Notes under the pieces: generated by a model
What the model was told of the DNA's origin: nothing
The model's database searches: none
The model's input: the letters and a program-made list of their open reading frames with translations, nothing else
Translations under genes and position numbers: made by a program
Source of the DNA: Clostridium sp. UBA6758
GTDB taxonomy: Bacteria; Bacillota; Clostridia; Clostridiales; Clostridiaceae
Reading direction: 5' to 3'
DNA: 14,538 nucleotides
Assembly (NCBI GenBank): GCA_002453475.1
Contig: DKGY01000013.1
Span: forward strand, 20,830 to 35,367
Part shown: in pieces, positions 5,049-11,981 of the stretch
How positions within the stretch are numbered: position 1 is the stretch's first letter
Layout: each line of letters starts with the position of its first letter

Positions 5049-7550
5049 ATGGACACTTCTCAATATCTATCTATGTTTTTAGAAGAGTCAAGTGACAATC
5101 TACAACTATTAAATGAATCATTACTTATATTAGAAAATAATTCTGAAGATATGGAAATATTAAATCAAATCTTTAGAGTTGCACATACCATTAAAGGGAT
5201 GGCTGCCACCATGGGATATACTAAAATGGCAGAACTTACCCATAAAATGGAGGATGTATTATCCAAGTTTAGAGAGGGACAACTTAAAGTAACCCATGAA
5301 GTAGTAACAGTATTATTTAATTGTCTAGATATTTTAGAATCCATGGTAGGAGACATTACTGATGGAGGTGATGGAGATTTAGAAGTTAATAATATTGTAA
5401 CTCAATTAGTAAGTATAGCAGAGGGAAATAATGATATACCAGATAAAGAAAGTTCATCTGAGGTAGAAGTTGAAAAAGACATAATGGATAATCAAGGTGG
5501 GATAGGAATAGACTTCAATGAATATGATATTGATACATTAAAGGAAGCTTTAAAGAATGACTTTAATACCTTCAATATTAATATTGGACTAGATAAAAAT
5601 ACTGTTTTGAAATCTGCCAGAGTGTTTACTTTATTTCAGAAGTTAGAGGAGTATGGAGAAATAATAAAATCAAATCCAAATCTTGAGGATTTAGAAAATG
5701 AAAACTTTGATTTTGATATTAAGTTAACATTTGTAACAAAAACTTCCTTAGAAACAATAAAAAATTCTATTGAAAAAATATCTGAAATTAGGGAAGTTGG
5801 AGTAATAGATATAGGGGATTTAGTAAGGCAAAGTAATACAAGCTCAAAAGAAGAAGAAAATAAAACTACCATAGATTTAAATCTTGATGAATATGATATT
5901 GATACTTTAAAAGAAGCTATAAAAAACAATTTCAATGCCTTTCATATTCATGTTGGACTTGATGAAAAAACTATTTTAAAATCTGCTAGAGCCTTTATTT
6001 TATTCCAGACTTTAGAGGAGCATGGAGAAATATTAAAGTCAAATCCAAAGCTTGAGGATTTAGAAAGTGAAAACTTTGATTTTGATATTGATTTAGTATT
6101 TGTAACAGAAACATCTCAAGAAATAATAAGTAAATCTGTTAATGGAATATCTGAAATAAGACAAGTTGAAGTAACAGATATAATCGGAATAATTAAAAAC
6201 AGTAATGATATTAAAGGTAATTCTAATAGTGATGTTAAGGAAGTTGCTGCCACAAGTGTAGTTACTAATACTCAGGTTGAAGAATCTAAAATTAAAGAAA
6301 ATTCTAGTAAAGTAGTAGAGCTAAAAGAATCAAAAAATAATCTTAAGGCTAAAACTGTAGAAACAGCACCAAAGACCACAGAACAAAATAAAAAACAATC
6401 TGCAAGACCTAAGAATAAGGGCGTTGGACAATCTGTTAGGGTTGATCTAGAAAGATTAGATAACTTTATGAATATGGTATCTGAGCTAGTAATTCATAGA
6501 ACTAGATTAGAGCAAATAAGTGCTAACCATAAGATTGTAGAACTAAATGAAACTTTAGAAGAGGTAGCTAGAACTACTACTGATCTTCAAGATTTAGTTA
6601 TGAAGATTAGAATGTTACCTTTAGATGTGGTATTTAATAGATTCCCAAGAATGATAAGAGACTTATCAATGGAACTAAATAAAGAGATTGATTTTGAAAT
6701 TCAAGGTCAGGATACAGAGTTAGATAGAACTGTAATCGAAGAAATAGGAGAACCTTTAATACATTTACTCAGAAATGCTGCAGACCATGGAGTTGAATCA
6801 GCAGAAAAAAGGATTAGTCAAGGTAAACCGGCAGCAGGAAAGATAAAATTGATAGCTTATTCTGAAGGTACTAAGGCTGTTATAAAGGTAGAAGATGATG
6901 GTAGTGGTATCAATGTAGAAAAGGTTAAGGCTAAGGCAGAAAAAAGTGGTATTAATACTGAAGGTATGAGCGATAATGATATAAAAAATCTTATTTTTGC
7001 TCAAGGCTTTAGTACCAATGAAGTAGTTACTGATATATCGGGAAGAGGAGTTGGAATGGATGTTGTAAAAACAAAAATTTCAAGTCTTGGAGGAACAGTA
7101 GATGTATTTAGTGAAGAAGGAAAGGGAACCTCCTTTATAATAAAGTTGCCTTTAACTCTTCAAATAATTCAATCCTTACTTGTTAAGATTGGAACAGAGA
7201 CTATGGCTATATCCTTAGGATTTATAGATAGAGTTATGGAATATAATCCAGATGAAATTAAAAGAACAAATAATAAAGAAATTGTGGTATATAATGATAA
7301 GGTGTTTAAATTAGTAAGAATTAATGATAAATTAGATATAGAAAGTAAGGATTATGGCAAAAAATATGTAATACTTGCAAAGGTTGGTGAAAATGAAGTT
7401 GCCTTAGTAGTTGATTCATTATTAGGACAAAAGGAAATAGTTATAAAAACCTTTGGAAAAATATTAAAATCCACAAAAGAATATATTGGAGCTACTATAT
7501 TAGGTGATGGATTAGTAACCTTAATTTTAGATGTAGCGGCACTTATATAG
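5049..7550 (+). CDS. cheA: CheA chemotaxis histidine kinase with two tandem P2 domains
   Basis: This 833-residue kinase of the receptor array phosphorylates CheY and CheB. Domains in order are: P1/HPt (about 1-125) with phospho-acceptor H46 in V-A-H-T-I-K-G; two P2 domains (about 155-255 and 279-378), each with the L-K-S-A-R and L-E-E segments typical of P2; a low-complexity Lys/Glu/Ser/Thr linker (about 380-458); P3 dimerisation helices (about 460-525); P4 ATPase with N-box L-L-R-N-A-A-D-H-G-V-E (573-583), G1 box V-E-D-D-G-S-G-I (614-621) and G2 box G-R-G-V-G-M-D-V-V (665-673); and a CheW-like P5 (about 700-833). It is longer than the usual 650-700 residues mainly because of the second P2. 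A strong AGGAGGGG precedes the ATG. All catalytic residues I can identify are kept. Confidence 0.97.
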   Translation: MDTSQYLSMFLEESSDNLQLLNESLLILENNSEDMEILNQIFRVAHTIKGMAATMGYTKMAELTHKMEDVLSKFREGQLKVTHEVVTVLFNCLDILESMVGDITDGGDGDLEVNNIVTQLVSIAEGNNDIPDKESSSEVEVEKDIMDNQGGIGIDFNEYDIDTLKEALKNDFNTFNINIGLDKNTVLKSARVFTLFQKLEEYGEIIKSNPNLEDLENENFDFDIKLTFVTKTSLETIKNSIEKISEIREVGVIDIGDLVRQSNTSSKEEENKTTIDLNLDEYDIDTLKEAIKNNFNAFHIHVGLDEKTILKSARAFILFQTLEEHGEILKSNPKLEDLESENFDFDIDLVFVTETSQEIISKSVNGISEIRQVEVTDIIGIIKNSNDIKGNSNSDVKEVAATSVVTNTQVEESKIKENSSKVVELKESKNNLKAKTVETAPKTTEQNKKQSARPKNKGVGQSVRVDLERLDNFMNMVSELVIHRTRLEQISANHKIVELNETLEEVARTTTDLQDLVMKIRMLPLDVVFNRFPRMIRDLSMELNKEIDFEIQGQDTELDRTVIEEIGEPLIHLLRNAADHGVESAEKRISQGKPAAGKIKLIAYSEGTKAVIKVEDDGSGINVEKVKAKAEKSGINTEGMSDNDIKNLIFAQGFSTNEVVTDISGRGVGMDVVKTKISSLGGTVDVFSEEGKGTSFIIKLPLTLQIIQSLLVKIGTETMAISLGFIDRVMEYNPDEIKRTNNKEIVVYNDKVFKLVRINDKLDIESKDYGKKYVILAKVGENEVALVVDSLLGQKEIVIKTFGKILKSTKEYIGATILGDGLVTLILDVAALI
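5520..5813 (+). repeat. Tandem repeat within cheA, P2 copy 1 (residues 158-255)
   Basis: First copy of a duplicated 98-codon block; the equivalent position in copy 2 is 369 nt downstream. By hand alignment without gaps, 69 of 98 residues agree between copies. Bases 5670-5720 differ from 6039-6089 at only 2 of 51 positions. Confidence 0.95.
5889..6182 (+). repeat. Tandem repeat within cheA, P2 copy 2 (residues 281-378)
   Basis: Second copy of the P2 block, joined to the first by a Ser/Glu/Lys-rich linker of about 25 residues. Differences from copy 1 cluster in the last third (around residues 353-368), and the core L-K-S-A-R and L-E-D-L-E segments are identical. Both copies stay in frame and look functional. 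Confidence 0.95.
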
Positions 7551-7560
7551 GGGGAGAACT

Positions 7561-8154
7561 ATGGAATTTACCGAGTTACAAATAGATGCATTGAGAGAGA
7601 TAGGTAATATAGGTCTTGGAAATGCAGCTACAGCCATGGCGCAAATCTTAGGAAAAGAGATACAGATATCAGTTCCTAGGGTAAATGTTATTTCTTTAGA
7701 GGAGATTTTTGAAAGAGTAGATGAGGAAACTACAGTTTATGCAGTAATTGCAAGAGTTCTCGGAGAAGCTCCAGGAAATATTTTGTTTATGTTTGATACA
7801 GCTACTATGATGAAGATAGCAGAAATGCTAGTTGGAAAGCAAGAGGGAGAAGAGTTAAATGAAATGGGTTATTCAGCTCTTGGTGAAATAGGTAACATAA
7901 TATTTGCAACCTATATGAATGCCATAAGTCAAATGACTAATTTAAGGCTATTCCCATCGGTACCAGCAGTAACAAAGGACATGCTTACAGCTGTACTTTC
8001 CACAACTTTCATTGAATCTGGTCAATTTAATGACTATGTATTAGATATAGAAACAGGATTTTCTCAAGAGAATGAAGACTTAAGAGGTGATTTTTATTTT
8101 ATCCCAGCACCAGGGTCTTTAGAAAGAATATTAGAATCATTAGGATTAAATTAA
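7561..8154 (+). CDS. cheC: CheC CheY-P phosphatase
   Basis: This 197-residue protein of the CheC/FliY/CheX phosphatase family has two copies of the active-site pattern (D/S)-x3-E-x2-N. The first is D9-A-L-R-E13-I-G-N16 and the second is S105-A-L-G-E109-I-G-N112. Both sites look intact, so it should dephosphorylate CheY-P. In Bacillus subtilis and Thermotoga, CheC binds CheD, which raises this activity and withdraws CheD from receptors. The presence of cheD in the same operon fits that feedback loop. Length matches the family and no FliN-like C-terminal domain is present, which separates it from FliY at 9958. The ATG at 7561 follows a G-rich site (7550-7556) overlapping the cheA stop. It is cytoplasmic. 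Confidence 0.95.
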   Translation: MEFTELQIDALREIGNIGLGNAATAMAQILGKEIQISVPRVNVISLEEIFERVDEETTVYAVIARVLGEAPGNILFMFDTATMMKIAEMLVGKQEGEELNEMGYSALGEIGNIIFATYMNAISQMTNLRLFPSVPAVTKDMLTAVLSTTFIESGQFNDYVLDIETGFSQENEDLRGDFYFIPAPGSLERILESLGLN

Positions 8155-8171
8155 CGGAGGTTATGTAGAAA

Positions 8172-8531
8172 ATGGCAAGAGTATTAATAGTAGATGACGC
8201 AACTTTTATGAGAATGATGGTTAAGGATATTTTAGAAAAGAATGGATATGAAGTTATTGGAGAAGCTAGTAATGGAATTAAAGCAGTGGAGATTTATAAG
8301 GCAGAAAAACCAGATATAGTAACAATGGATATTACAATGCCTGAGATGGATGGAATAGAAGCAGTTAAACAAATCAAGGCTTTTGATCCAAGTGCTAAAA
8401 TTGTTATGTGCAGTGCAATGGGACAGCAAAGCATGGTTATGGATGCTATAAAAGCAGGAGCAAAGGATTTTATAGTAAAACCATTCCAAGCAGACAGAGT
8501 GCTTGAAGCTATAAAAAAAGTATTAGGATAG
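8172..8531 (+). CDS. cheY: CheY chemotaxis response regulator
   Basis: This 119-residue stand-alone receiver domain carries the signal from CheA to the flagellar switch. Acidic D8 and D9, phospho-acceptor D53 in T-M-D-I-T-M-P, the switch Ser81 in V-M-C-S-A-M-G, and K103 in I-V-K-P-F are all in place. There is no output domain. The sequence is of the short Bacillus/Thermotoga type that binds the N-terminal motifs of FliM and FliY. The GGAGG at 8156-8160 lies 11 nt before the ATG, slightly far, and an ATG-TAG pair sits between them at 8163-8168. It lies between cheC, whose product should act on CheY-P, and a second cheW. Confidence 0.96.
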   Translation: MARVLIVDDATFMRMMVKDILEKNGYEVIGEASNGIKAVEIYKAEKPDIVTMDITMPEMDGIEAVKQIKAFDPSAKIVMCSAMGQQSMVMDAIKAGAKDFIVKPFQADRVLEAIKKVLG

Positions 8532-8535
8532 TATG

Positions 8536-8550
8536 GGAGGGATTTTAGTG
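8536..8550 (+). promoter_or_regulatory. Ribosome binding site that sets the GTG start of the second cheW
   Basis: GGAGGG at 8536-8541 stands 6 nt before GTG at 8548. The in-frame ATG at 8533 overlaps this site and has no Shine-Dalgarno sequence of its own, so GTG is the better start. Confidence 0.75.
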
Positions 8551-8946
8551 CAAGTTGTGGTTTTTACAATAGGTGACGAAGAATTTGCAGTAGAGACAAG
8601 TAAAGTTCAAGGAATAAATGGACTAATGAAAATCACAAAGGTTCCCAAAGCAGAAAAATATATTAAGGGACTCATAAATTTAAGAGGAAGTATTCTTTCT
8701 GTATTAGATATCAATCTTCTTTTAGGGATGAATATAAGCGATGAGAATAATAATAACATTATAGTTTTAGAGTTAGATGGTGAACAGGTTGGAATAACTG
8801 TAGACCATGTAGAAGAAGTTATGAACGTAGAAGAAGAGATGATTAAAAGAGTTCATGAAGATAAAAATAAGCCTTTTATAAAAGGACTTATAAATCTTGA
8901 AAATCGAATATTAACTATGATTGATATTGATAAACTACTACAATAG
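8548..8946 (+). CDS. cheW: CheW coupling protein, second copy (canonical)
   Basis: This 132-residue single CheW domain, starting at GTG 8548 as M-Q-V-V-V-F-T-I-G-D-E-E-F-A, should bridge receptors and the P5 domain of CheA. It keeps the canonical G-L-I-N-L-R-G-S-I-L-S-V-L-D-I stretch (41-55), including the conserved Arg46 that the first CheW (2170) lacks. The middle and end (G-I-T-V-D-H-V-E-E-V and the second G-L-I-N-L-E-N-R-I-L) are also typical. An in-frame ATG at 8533 would add five residues but has no ribosome binding site. It sits 16 nt after cheY and 26 nt before fliM, in the same operon. It is probably the main coupler, while the first copy has a diverged role; that split is inferred. 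Confidence 0.93.
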   Translation: MQVVVFTIGDEEFAVETSKVQGINGLMKITKVPKAEKYIKGLINLRGSILSVLDINLLLGMNISDENNNNIIVLELDGEQVGITVDHVEEVMNVEEEMIKRVHEDKNKPFIKGLINLENRILTMIDIDKLLQ

Positions 8947-8972
8947 ACCCATTGGGTAGAAAGAGGTAGAAT

Positions 8973-9968
8973 ATGGCAGAAACCTTATCACAAAGTGAAA
9001 TAGATGCACTTTTATCTGCCTTGTCTTCTGGTGACTTAGAACCAAGTGACATTGAGAAAGATGAAGAAAATGTTAAAATTAAAAATTATGACTTTAAAAG
9101 ACCACAAAAGTTTTCTAAGGATGTTATTAGAGCGGTAGAAGTTATCCATGATAATTATTCAAGAATAGTGTCTAACTATTTAACGGCTCAGCTTAGAAGT
9201 AATGTTAAGGTGAAGATAGAAAGTGTAGAGCAAATAACCTATGAAGAATTTATACATTCTATTCCAAGCACCACTGTGCTTAACTTGTTTAGAATGCCTC
9301 CCCTTGATGGTCAAATAATATTAGAGACCAATGAGGAGTTTGTACTTAGAATATATGATGTTCTAGCTGGAGGAAGTGGAGACAAAAAGCCTAAATTTAA
9401 GGAACTCACAGATATAGAAAAAAACATTATTAAGCATGTTAATCAGGAGATGATTTCTAAGTTAAAGTTAGCTTGGGAAGATGTAATGGAGGTAGAACCA
9501 ATTCTAGATAGTATAGAAACTAATCCAGCATTGAATCAAATTCTAGCTCCTAATGAGCCTGTAGCATTAGTAACTTTTAGTGTGGATATGTTTGATACAA
9601 GTTTACTTATAAATATATGTATTCCGTATCTTAGCATAGAAAAGGTTTTAGATAACTTGGTTATAAAAAATTGGTTCAGCACCGTAGATAATGAACAAGG
9701 TGAAGAGGTAAAAGCAACTATAAATAAAACTATAAAAAATGTAGATGTAGCAATGAAGGCTGTCCTTGGAGAAACGAAAATTTCCGTAAATGACTTCTTG
9801 AATTTATTTACAGGAGACATTATTACTCTAGATAGAAGCTACGATAGTACAGTTGATATTTATGTAGAAGATGAACTTCTATTTAAAGCTAAACCTGGCC
9901 TAAAGGCTAAGAATAAGGCAGTTCAAATAATTGAATATATAGACAGAGGAGTTGAGAATGATGGATAA
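8973..9968 (+). CDS. fliM: FliM flagellar motor switch protein
   Basis: This 331-residue C-ring protein receives CheY-P and sets the direction of motor rotation. It has the N-terminal CheY-P-binding motif L-S-Q-S-E-I-D-A-L-L (5-14), a flexible acidic stretch, the conserved Y-D-F-K-R-P (39-44), a CheC-like middle domain with G-G-S-G (133-136) that contacts FliG in known structures, and a C-terminal SpoA/FliN-like domain (about 260-331). The middle domain lacks the E-x2-N phosphatase pattern, as is normal for FliM. Length is typical. GAAAGAGGT precedes the ATG. The gene overlaps fliY by 11 nt. It lies under the same apparent sigma-28-type promoter as the che genes, which is odd for a gene needed early in flagellar assembly. 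Confidence 0.96.
   Translation: MAETLSQSEIDALLSALSSGDLEPSDIEKDEENVKIKNYDFKRPQKFSKDVIRAVEVIHDNYSRIVSNYLTAQLRSNVKVKIESVEQITYEEFIHSIPSTTVLNLFRMPPLDGQIILETNEEFVLRIYDVLAGGSGDKKPKFKELTDIEKNIIKHVNQEMISKLKLAWEDVMEVEPILDSIETNPALNQILAPNEPVALVTFSVDMFDTSLLINICIPYLSIEKVLDNLVIKNWFSTVDNEQGEEVKATINKTIKNVDVAMKAVLGETKISVNDFLNLFTGDIITLDRSYDSTVDIYVEDELLFKAKPGLKAKNKAVQIIEYIDRGVENDG
9947..9960 (+). promoter_or_regulatory. Ribosome binding site inside fliM that sets the fliY start
   Basis: AGGAG at 9947-9951 stands 6 nt before ATG 9958 and 9 nt before ATG 9961. A TTG at 9952 is in frame but touches the site, so it is unlikely to be the start. Confidence 0.75.
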
Positions 9969-11151
9969 TTCGTTTCTTTCACAAGAGGAAATAGATGCAC
10001 TTCTAAATGTAGATGGTGGTTCTTCAGAAAGTGAACCAGTTAATGAACCAGAGAAGGATTTATCAGATTTAGAAAAGGATCTATTAGGTGAAGTGGGAAA
10101 TATATCTATGGGTACAGCAGCCACAGCACTTTCAGCTGTAGTTGGTAAACCTGTAAATATTACAACTCCAACTATAACAATTAGTACATTAAATAAGCTA
10201 AAAAAGAGCTTTAAAACACCTAATATAGTATTAGATGTTCAATTTGTTAGTGGAATAGTTGGAGGAAACCTATTTATAATAAATATTATAGATTCAGCAG
10301 TTATTGCAAACTTAATGATGGGTGGAGATGGAGTTGTGGAGCCACCAAGTGAACTTTCTGAATTAGAGATAAGTGCTGTTCAAGAAGCCATGAACCAAAT
10401 GATAGGTTCAGCAGCAACTTCCATGGCAACTATGTTTAATAGAGAAGTAAACATATCACCGCCTATATCTTCTGTTTGTGATGAAAATTCAGAGGAGATA
10501 TCTACAGATATCACTGCAGATGAAGAAATAGTAAATGTTTCCTTTAGAATGACAATAGGCGATCTAGTAGATAGTAATATTGTTCAAATATTACCAATTG
10601 CTACAGCAAAGAAAATTGTAAGTATTATGATGGGAACTGAGGATGAAGTAGCAGTATCAGAACTTACAAAGGTGCCAGCTGAAGTTGTAGCTGAGCCTAA
10701 AGAAATTTATATGAATAATGAAGAAGTGACCAATGAAACAGCTTCAAAGGAGACTTATAACAATGAAACTACTTACAGTGTTCAAGGTCAAGGAACTGTA
10801 GAAAATCGCTATCAAAGTCATGAAGAACCTGTTAATGTGAAGCAGGCAACCTTTGGACAACTAGAAGAAATTAGAGGTGCAGAAATGCCTAAAAATATAG
10901 ACTTAATATTAGATGTTCCATTAGAATTATCAGTGGAGCTAGGTAGAACAAAGAAAAATATAAGAGATATCCTAGCCCTTACTAGAGGTTCTTTAATTGA
11001 ATTAAATAAGCTAGCAGAGGAACCAGTAGATATTTTCATTAACGGTAAACGAATTGCCCATGGTGAAGTAGTTGTTGTAGATGAAAATTTTGGTGTTAAA
11101 ATTACTGAAATAGCTAGTGGAGAGGATAGAGTAAAAAGTCTTTCTAAGTAA
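9958..11151 (+). CDS. fliY: FliY motor switch protein and CheY-P phosphatase (CheC-FliN fusion)
   Basis: This 397-residue protein combines three parts. An N-terminal motif L-S-Q-E-E-I-D-A-L-L-N (7-17) mirrors that of FliM and should bind CheY-P. A CheC-like domain (about 33-215) has two intact phosphatase sites, D41-x3-E45-x2-N48 and S139-x3-E143-x2-N146. A variable linker rich in E, T and N (about 225-305) leads to a C-terminal FliN/SpoA domain (about 315-390) with D-V-P-L-E-L-S-V-E-L-G and the closing H-G-E-V-V-V-V-D segment. FliY replaces FliN in Gram-positive C-rings and removes CheY-P at the motor. The ATG at 9958 is preferred over ATG 9961 and TTG 9952. The gene overlaps fliM, and its stop codon lies in the loop of the operon terminator. 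Confidence 0.95.
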   Translation: MMDNSFLSQEEIDALLNVDGGSSESEPVNEPEKDLSDLEKDLLGEVGNISMGTAATALSAVVGKPVNITTPTITISTLNKLKKSFKTPNIVLDVQFVSGIVGGNLFIINIIDSAVIANLMMGGDGVVEPPSELSELEISAVQEAMNQMIGSAATSMATMFNREVNISPPISSVCDENSEEISTDITADEEIVNVSFRMTIGDLVDSNIVQILPIATAKKIVSIMMGTEDEVAVSELTKVPAEVVAEPKEIYMNNEEVTNETASKETYNNETTYSVQGQGTVENRYQSHEEPVNVKQATFGQLEEIRGAEMPKNIDLILDVPLELSVELGRTKKNIRDILALTRGSLIELNKLAEEPVDIFINGKRIAHGEVVVVDENFGVKITEIASGEDRVKSLSK

Positions 11152-11162
11152 AGACTTTTTTT
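11133..11162 (+). terminator. Intrinsic terminator at the end of the chemotaxis/C-ring operon
   Basis: AAAAAGTCTTT (11133-11143) pairs perfectly with AAAGACTTTTT (11150-11160), an 11-bp stem around a 6-nt loop, and the T-run continues to 11162. The hairpin contains the last codons of fliY, with its TAA (11149-11151) at the loop/stem edge. Only two pairs are G-C, so strength is uncertain. Confidence 0.7.
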
Positions 11163-11180
11163 CTATTAATAAAAAATTAA

Positions 11181-11212
11181 TAGGGTTGTAAAAATTTTAC
11201 TTAAAAACCCTA
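11181..11212. repeat. Nested inverted repeat upstream of flgM
   Basis: TAGGGTT (11181-11187) pairs with AACCCTA (11206-11212). Directly inside the left arm is a second palindrome, GTAAAA-A-TTTTAC (11188-11200). The block ends one base before the candidate flgM promoter. It could be an operator or an extra hairpin protecting the second unit from read-through; nothing in the sequence decides. Confidence 0.5.
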
Positions 11213-11239
11213 TAAACTTTGATTAAATAGATTCGAGTA
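11213..11239 (+). promoter_or_regulatory. Candidate sigma-28-type promoter of the flgM-flgL unit
   Basis: TAAACTTT (11213-11220), 11 nt, then TTCGAGTA (11232-11239). The -35 matches TAAAGTTT at 7 of 8 positions with exact consensus spacing, but the -10 keeps only the central CGA and the last A of GCCGATAA. It lies 33 nt before the flgM ATG. Sigma-28 control of flgM is known in Bacillus and enterics, which supports the call. Confidence 0.4.
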
Positions 11240-11272
11240 TAAAGGTAGAGAGAAATAGTTGGGAGTGAAATC

Positions 11273-11560
11273 ATGAAAGTTAATAATGGAAATATTCACA
11301 CTCTATATGTAAATAGCTATAAGACTAAAGAAAATGCTAAATCAGAAAATAGTAATGTAAACAAGGAGGCTGTTAAGGATACTTGTCAGCTTTCAGCTTT
11401 AGGAAAGAGCCTGAATAAATTAGCATTAGAAGAAGAAAGTGTCGGTATGAGTGATAAAGAAGTAGAAAAGATTAAAAGTAGAATTTCTAAAGGAACATAT
11501 ACTGTAGATTCACAGGTCTTGGCTAAAGCTATGATGGCATATGGGAAGGGTGGACAATAG
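11273..11560 (+). CDS. flgM: FlgM anti-sigma-28 factor
   Basis: This 95-residue protein resembles FlgM, which binds and inhibits the flagellar sigma factor (SigD/FliA) until it is exported or released after hook-basal body completion. The N-terminal 35 residues are polar and likely disordered, as in other FlgM proteins. The sigma-binding half starts at Q-L-S-A-L-G-K-S-L (38-46) and contains the family pattern V-E-K-I-K-S-R-I-S-K-G-T-Y-T-V-D (64-79) and a final helix with L-A-K-A-M-M. The ATG is preceded by GGGAGTG at 11261-11267. It is the first gene of a unit matching the Bacillus flgM-flgN-flgK-flgL order. If the upstream sigma-28-like promoter is real, FlgM limits its own transcription. 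The ATG of the next gene follows the TAG directly. Confidence 0.9.
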   Translation: MKVNNGNIHTLYVNSYKTKENAKSENSNVNKEAVKDTCQLSALGKSLNKLALEEESVGMSDKEVEKIKSRISKGTYTVDSQVLAKAMMAYGKGGQ

Positions 11561-11971
11561 ATGAAAAACCAGCTTAAAGGAATATTAGAAGAAGAGCTAA
11601 AAGCAATAAAGGCTCTTACGGATATTTTAGAAGCTCAACATGAACTATTGGTTCTTCAAGATGTGTTTAAATTAGAAGCTATAACTAATGATATAGATGA
11701 TTGTAGTAGAAACTTAGCAAGAGCTGAAGGTTTAAGAAGGAGCTTAACAGGAAAAGAGTCTATTAAAAAAATAGTAGAAGAAGTAAATGAAAAGGAAATT
11801 ACTGATATATATGATGAAATCACTAAAGCTATTAATGCTTTAGTGATTCAAAAGGAAACTAATGAACTACTAATAAAACAAAGTCTTAGCTACACAAATT
11901 CTATGCTAGCTATGATAAGTCCTAAAAAAGAGCCAGTAGTTTATAATGGATATGGAAAAATAAAGAGATAA
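11561..11971 (+). CDS. flgN: FlgN-like flagellar export chaperone
   Basis: This 136-residue, almost entirely helical protein, rich in Leu, Glu and Lys, matches the size and placement of FlgN-family chaperones. These bind FlgK and FlgL in the cytoplasm and deliver them to the flagellar export gate. Long amphipathic helices run over about 1-60 and 65-115, and the tail (S-M-L-A-M-I-S-P-K) is followed by a short basic end. No catalytic motif or membrane segment is visible. The start codon abuts the flgM stop with no gap, and its GGGTGG-type site lies inside flgM. flgK follows 10 nt downstream. Sequence identity within this family is low, so the call rests partly on gene order (flgM-flgN-flgK-flgL). 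Confidence 0.8.
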   Translation: MKNQLKGILEEELKAIKALTDILEAQHELLVLQDVFKLEAITNDIDDCSRNLARAEGLRRSLTGKESIKKIVEEVNEKEITDIYDEITKAINALVIQKETNELLIKQSLSYTNSMLAMISPKKEPVVYNGYGKIKR

Positions 11972-11981
11972 GGAGAAGATT

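Noticed and set aside
5520..6182. Repeat in cheA as a CRISPR-like or mobile repeat
   Set aside because: Both copies are coding, in frame and encode the same protein domain; there are only two, with no spacers or element ends.
6950..6976. AGCGATAA inside cheA as a sigma-28 -10 box
   Set aside because: At the required distance the -35 region reads TATTAATA, a poor match.
8533..8547. ATG 8533 as the start of the second cheW
   Set aside because: It overlaps the GGAGGG ribosome binding site that serves GTG 8548, and the extra residues do not fit the usual CheW N-terminus.
9952..9957. TTG 9952 as the start of fliY
   Set aside because: It touches the AGGAG at 9947-9951, leaving no spacing. ATG 9958 or 9961 is well placed.
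11152..11272. Small RNA or riboswitch between fliY and flgM
   Set aside because: The gap is explained by a terminator, an inverted repeat and a candidate promoter. No known riboswitch core is recognisable and no further small gene with a ribosome binding site is seen.
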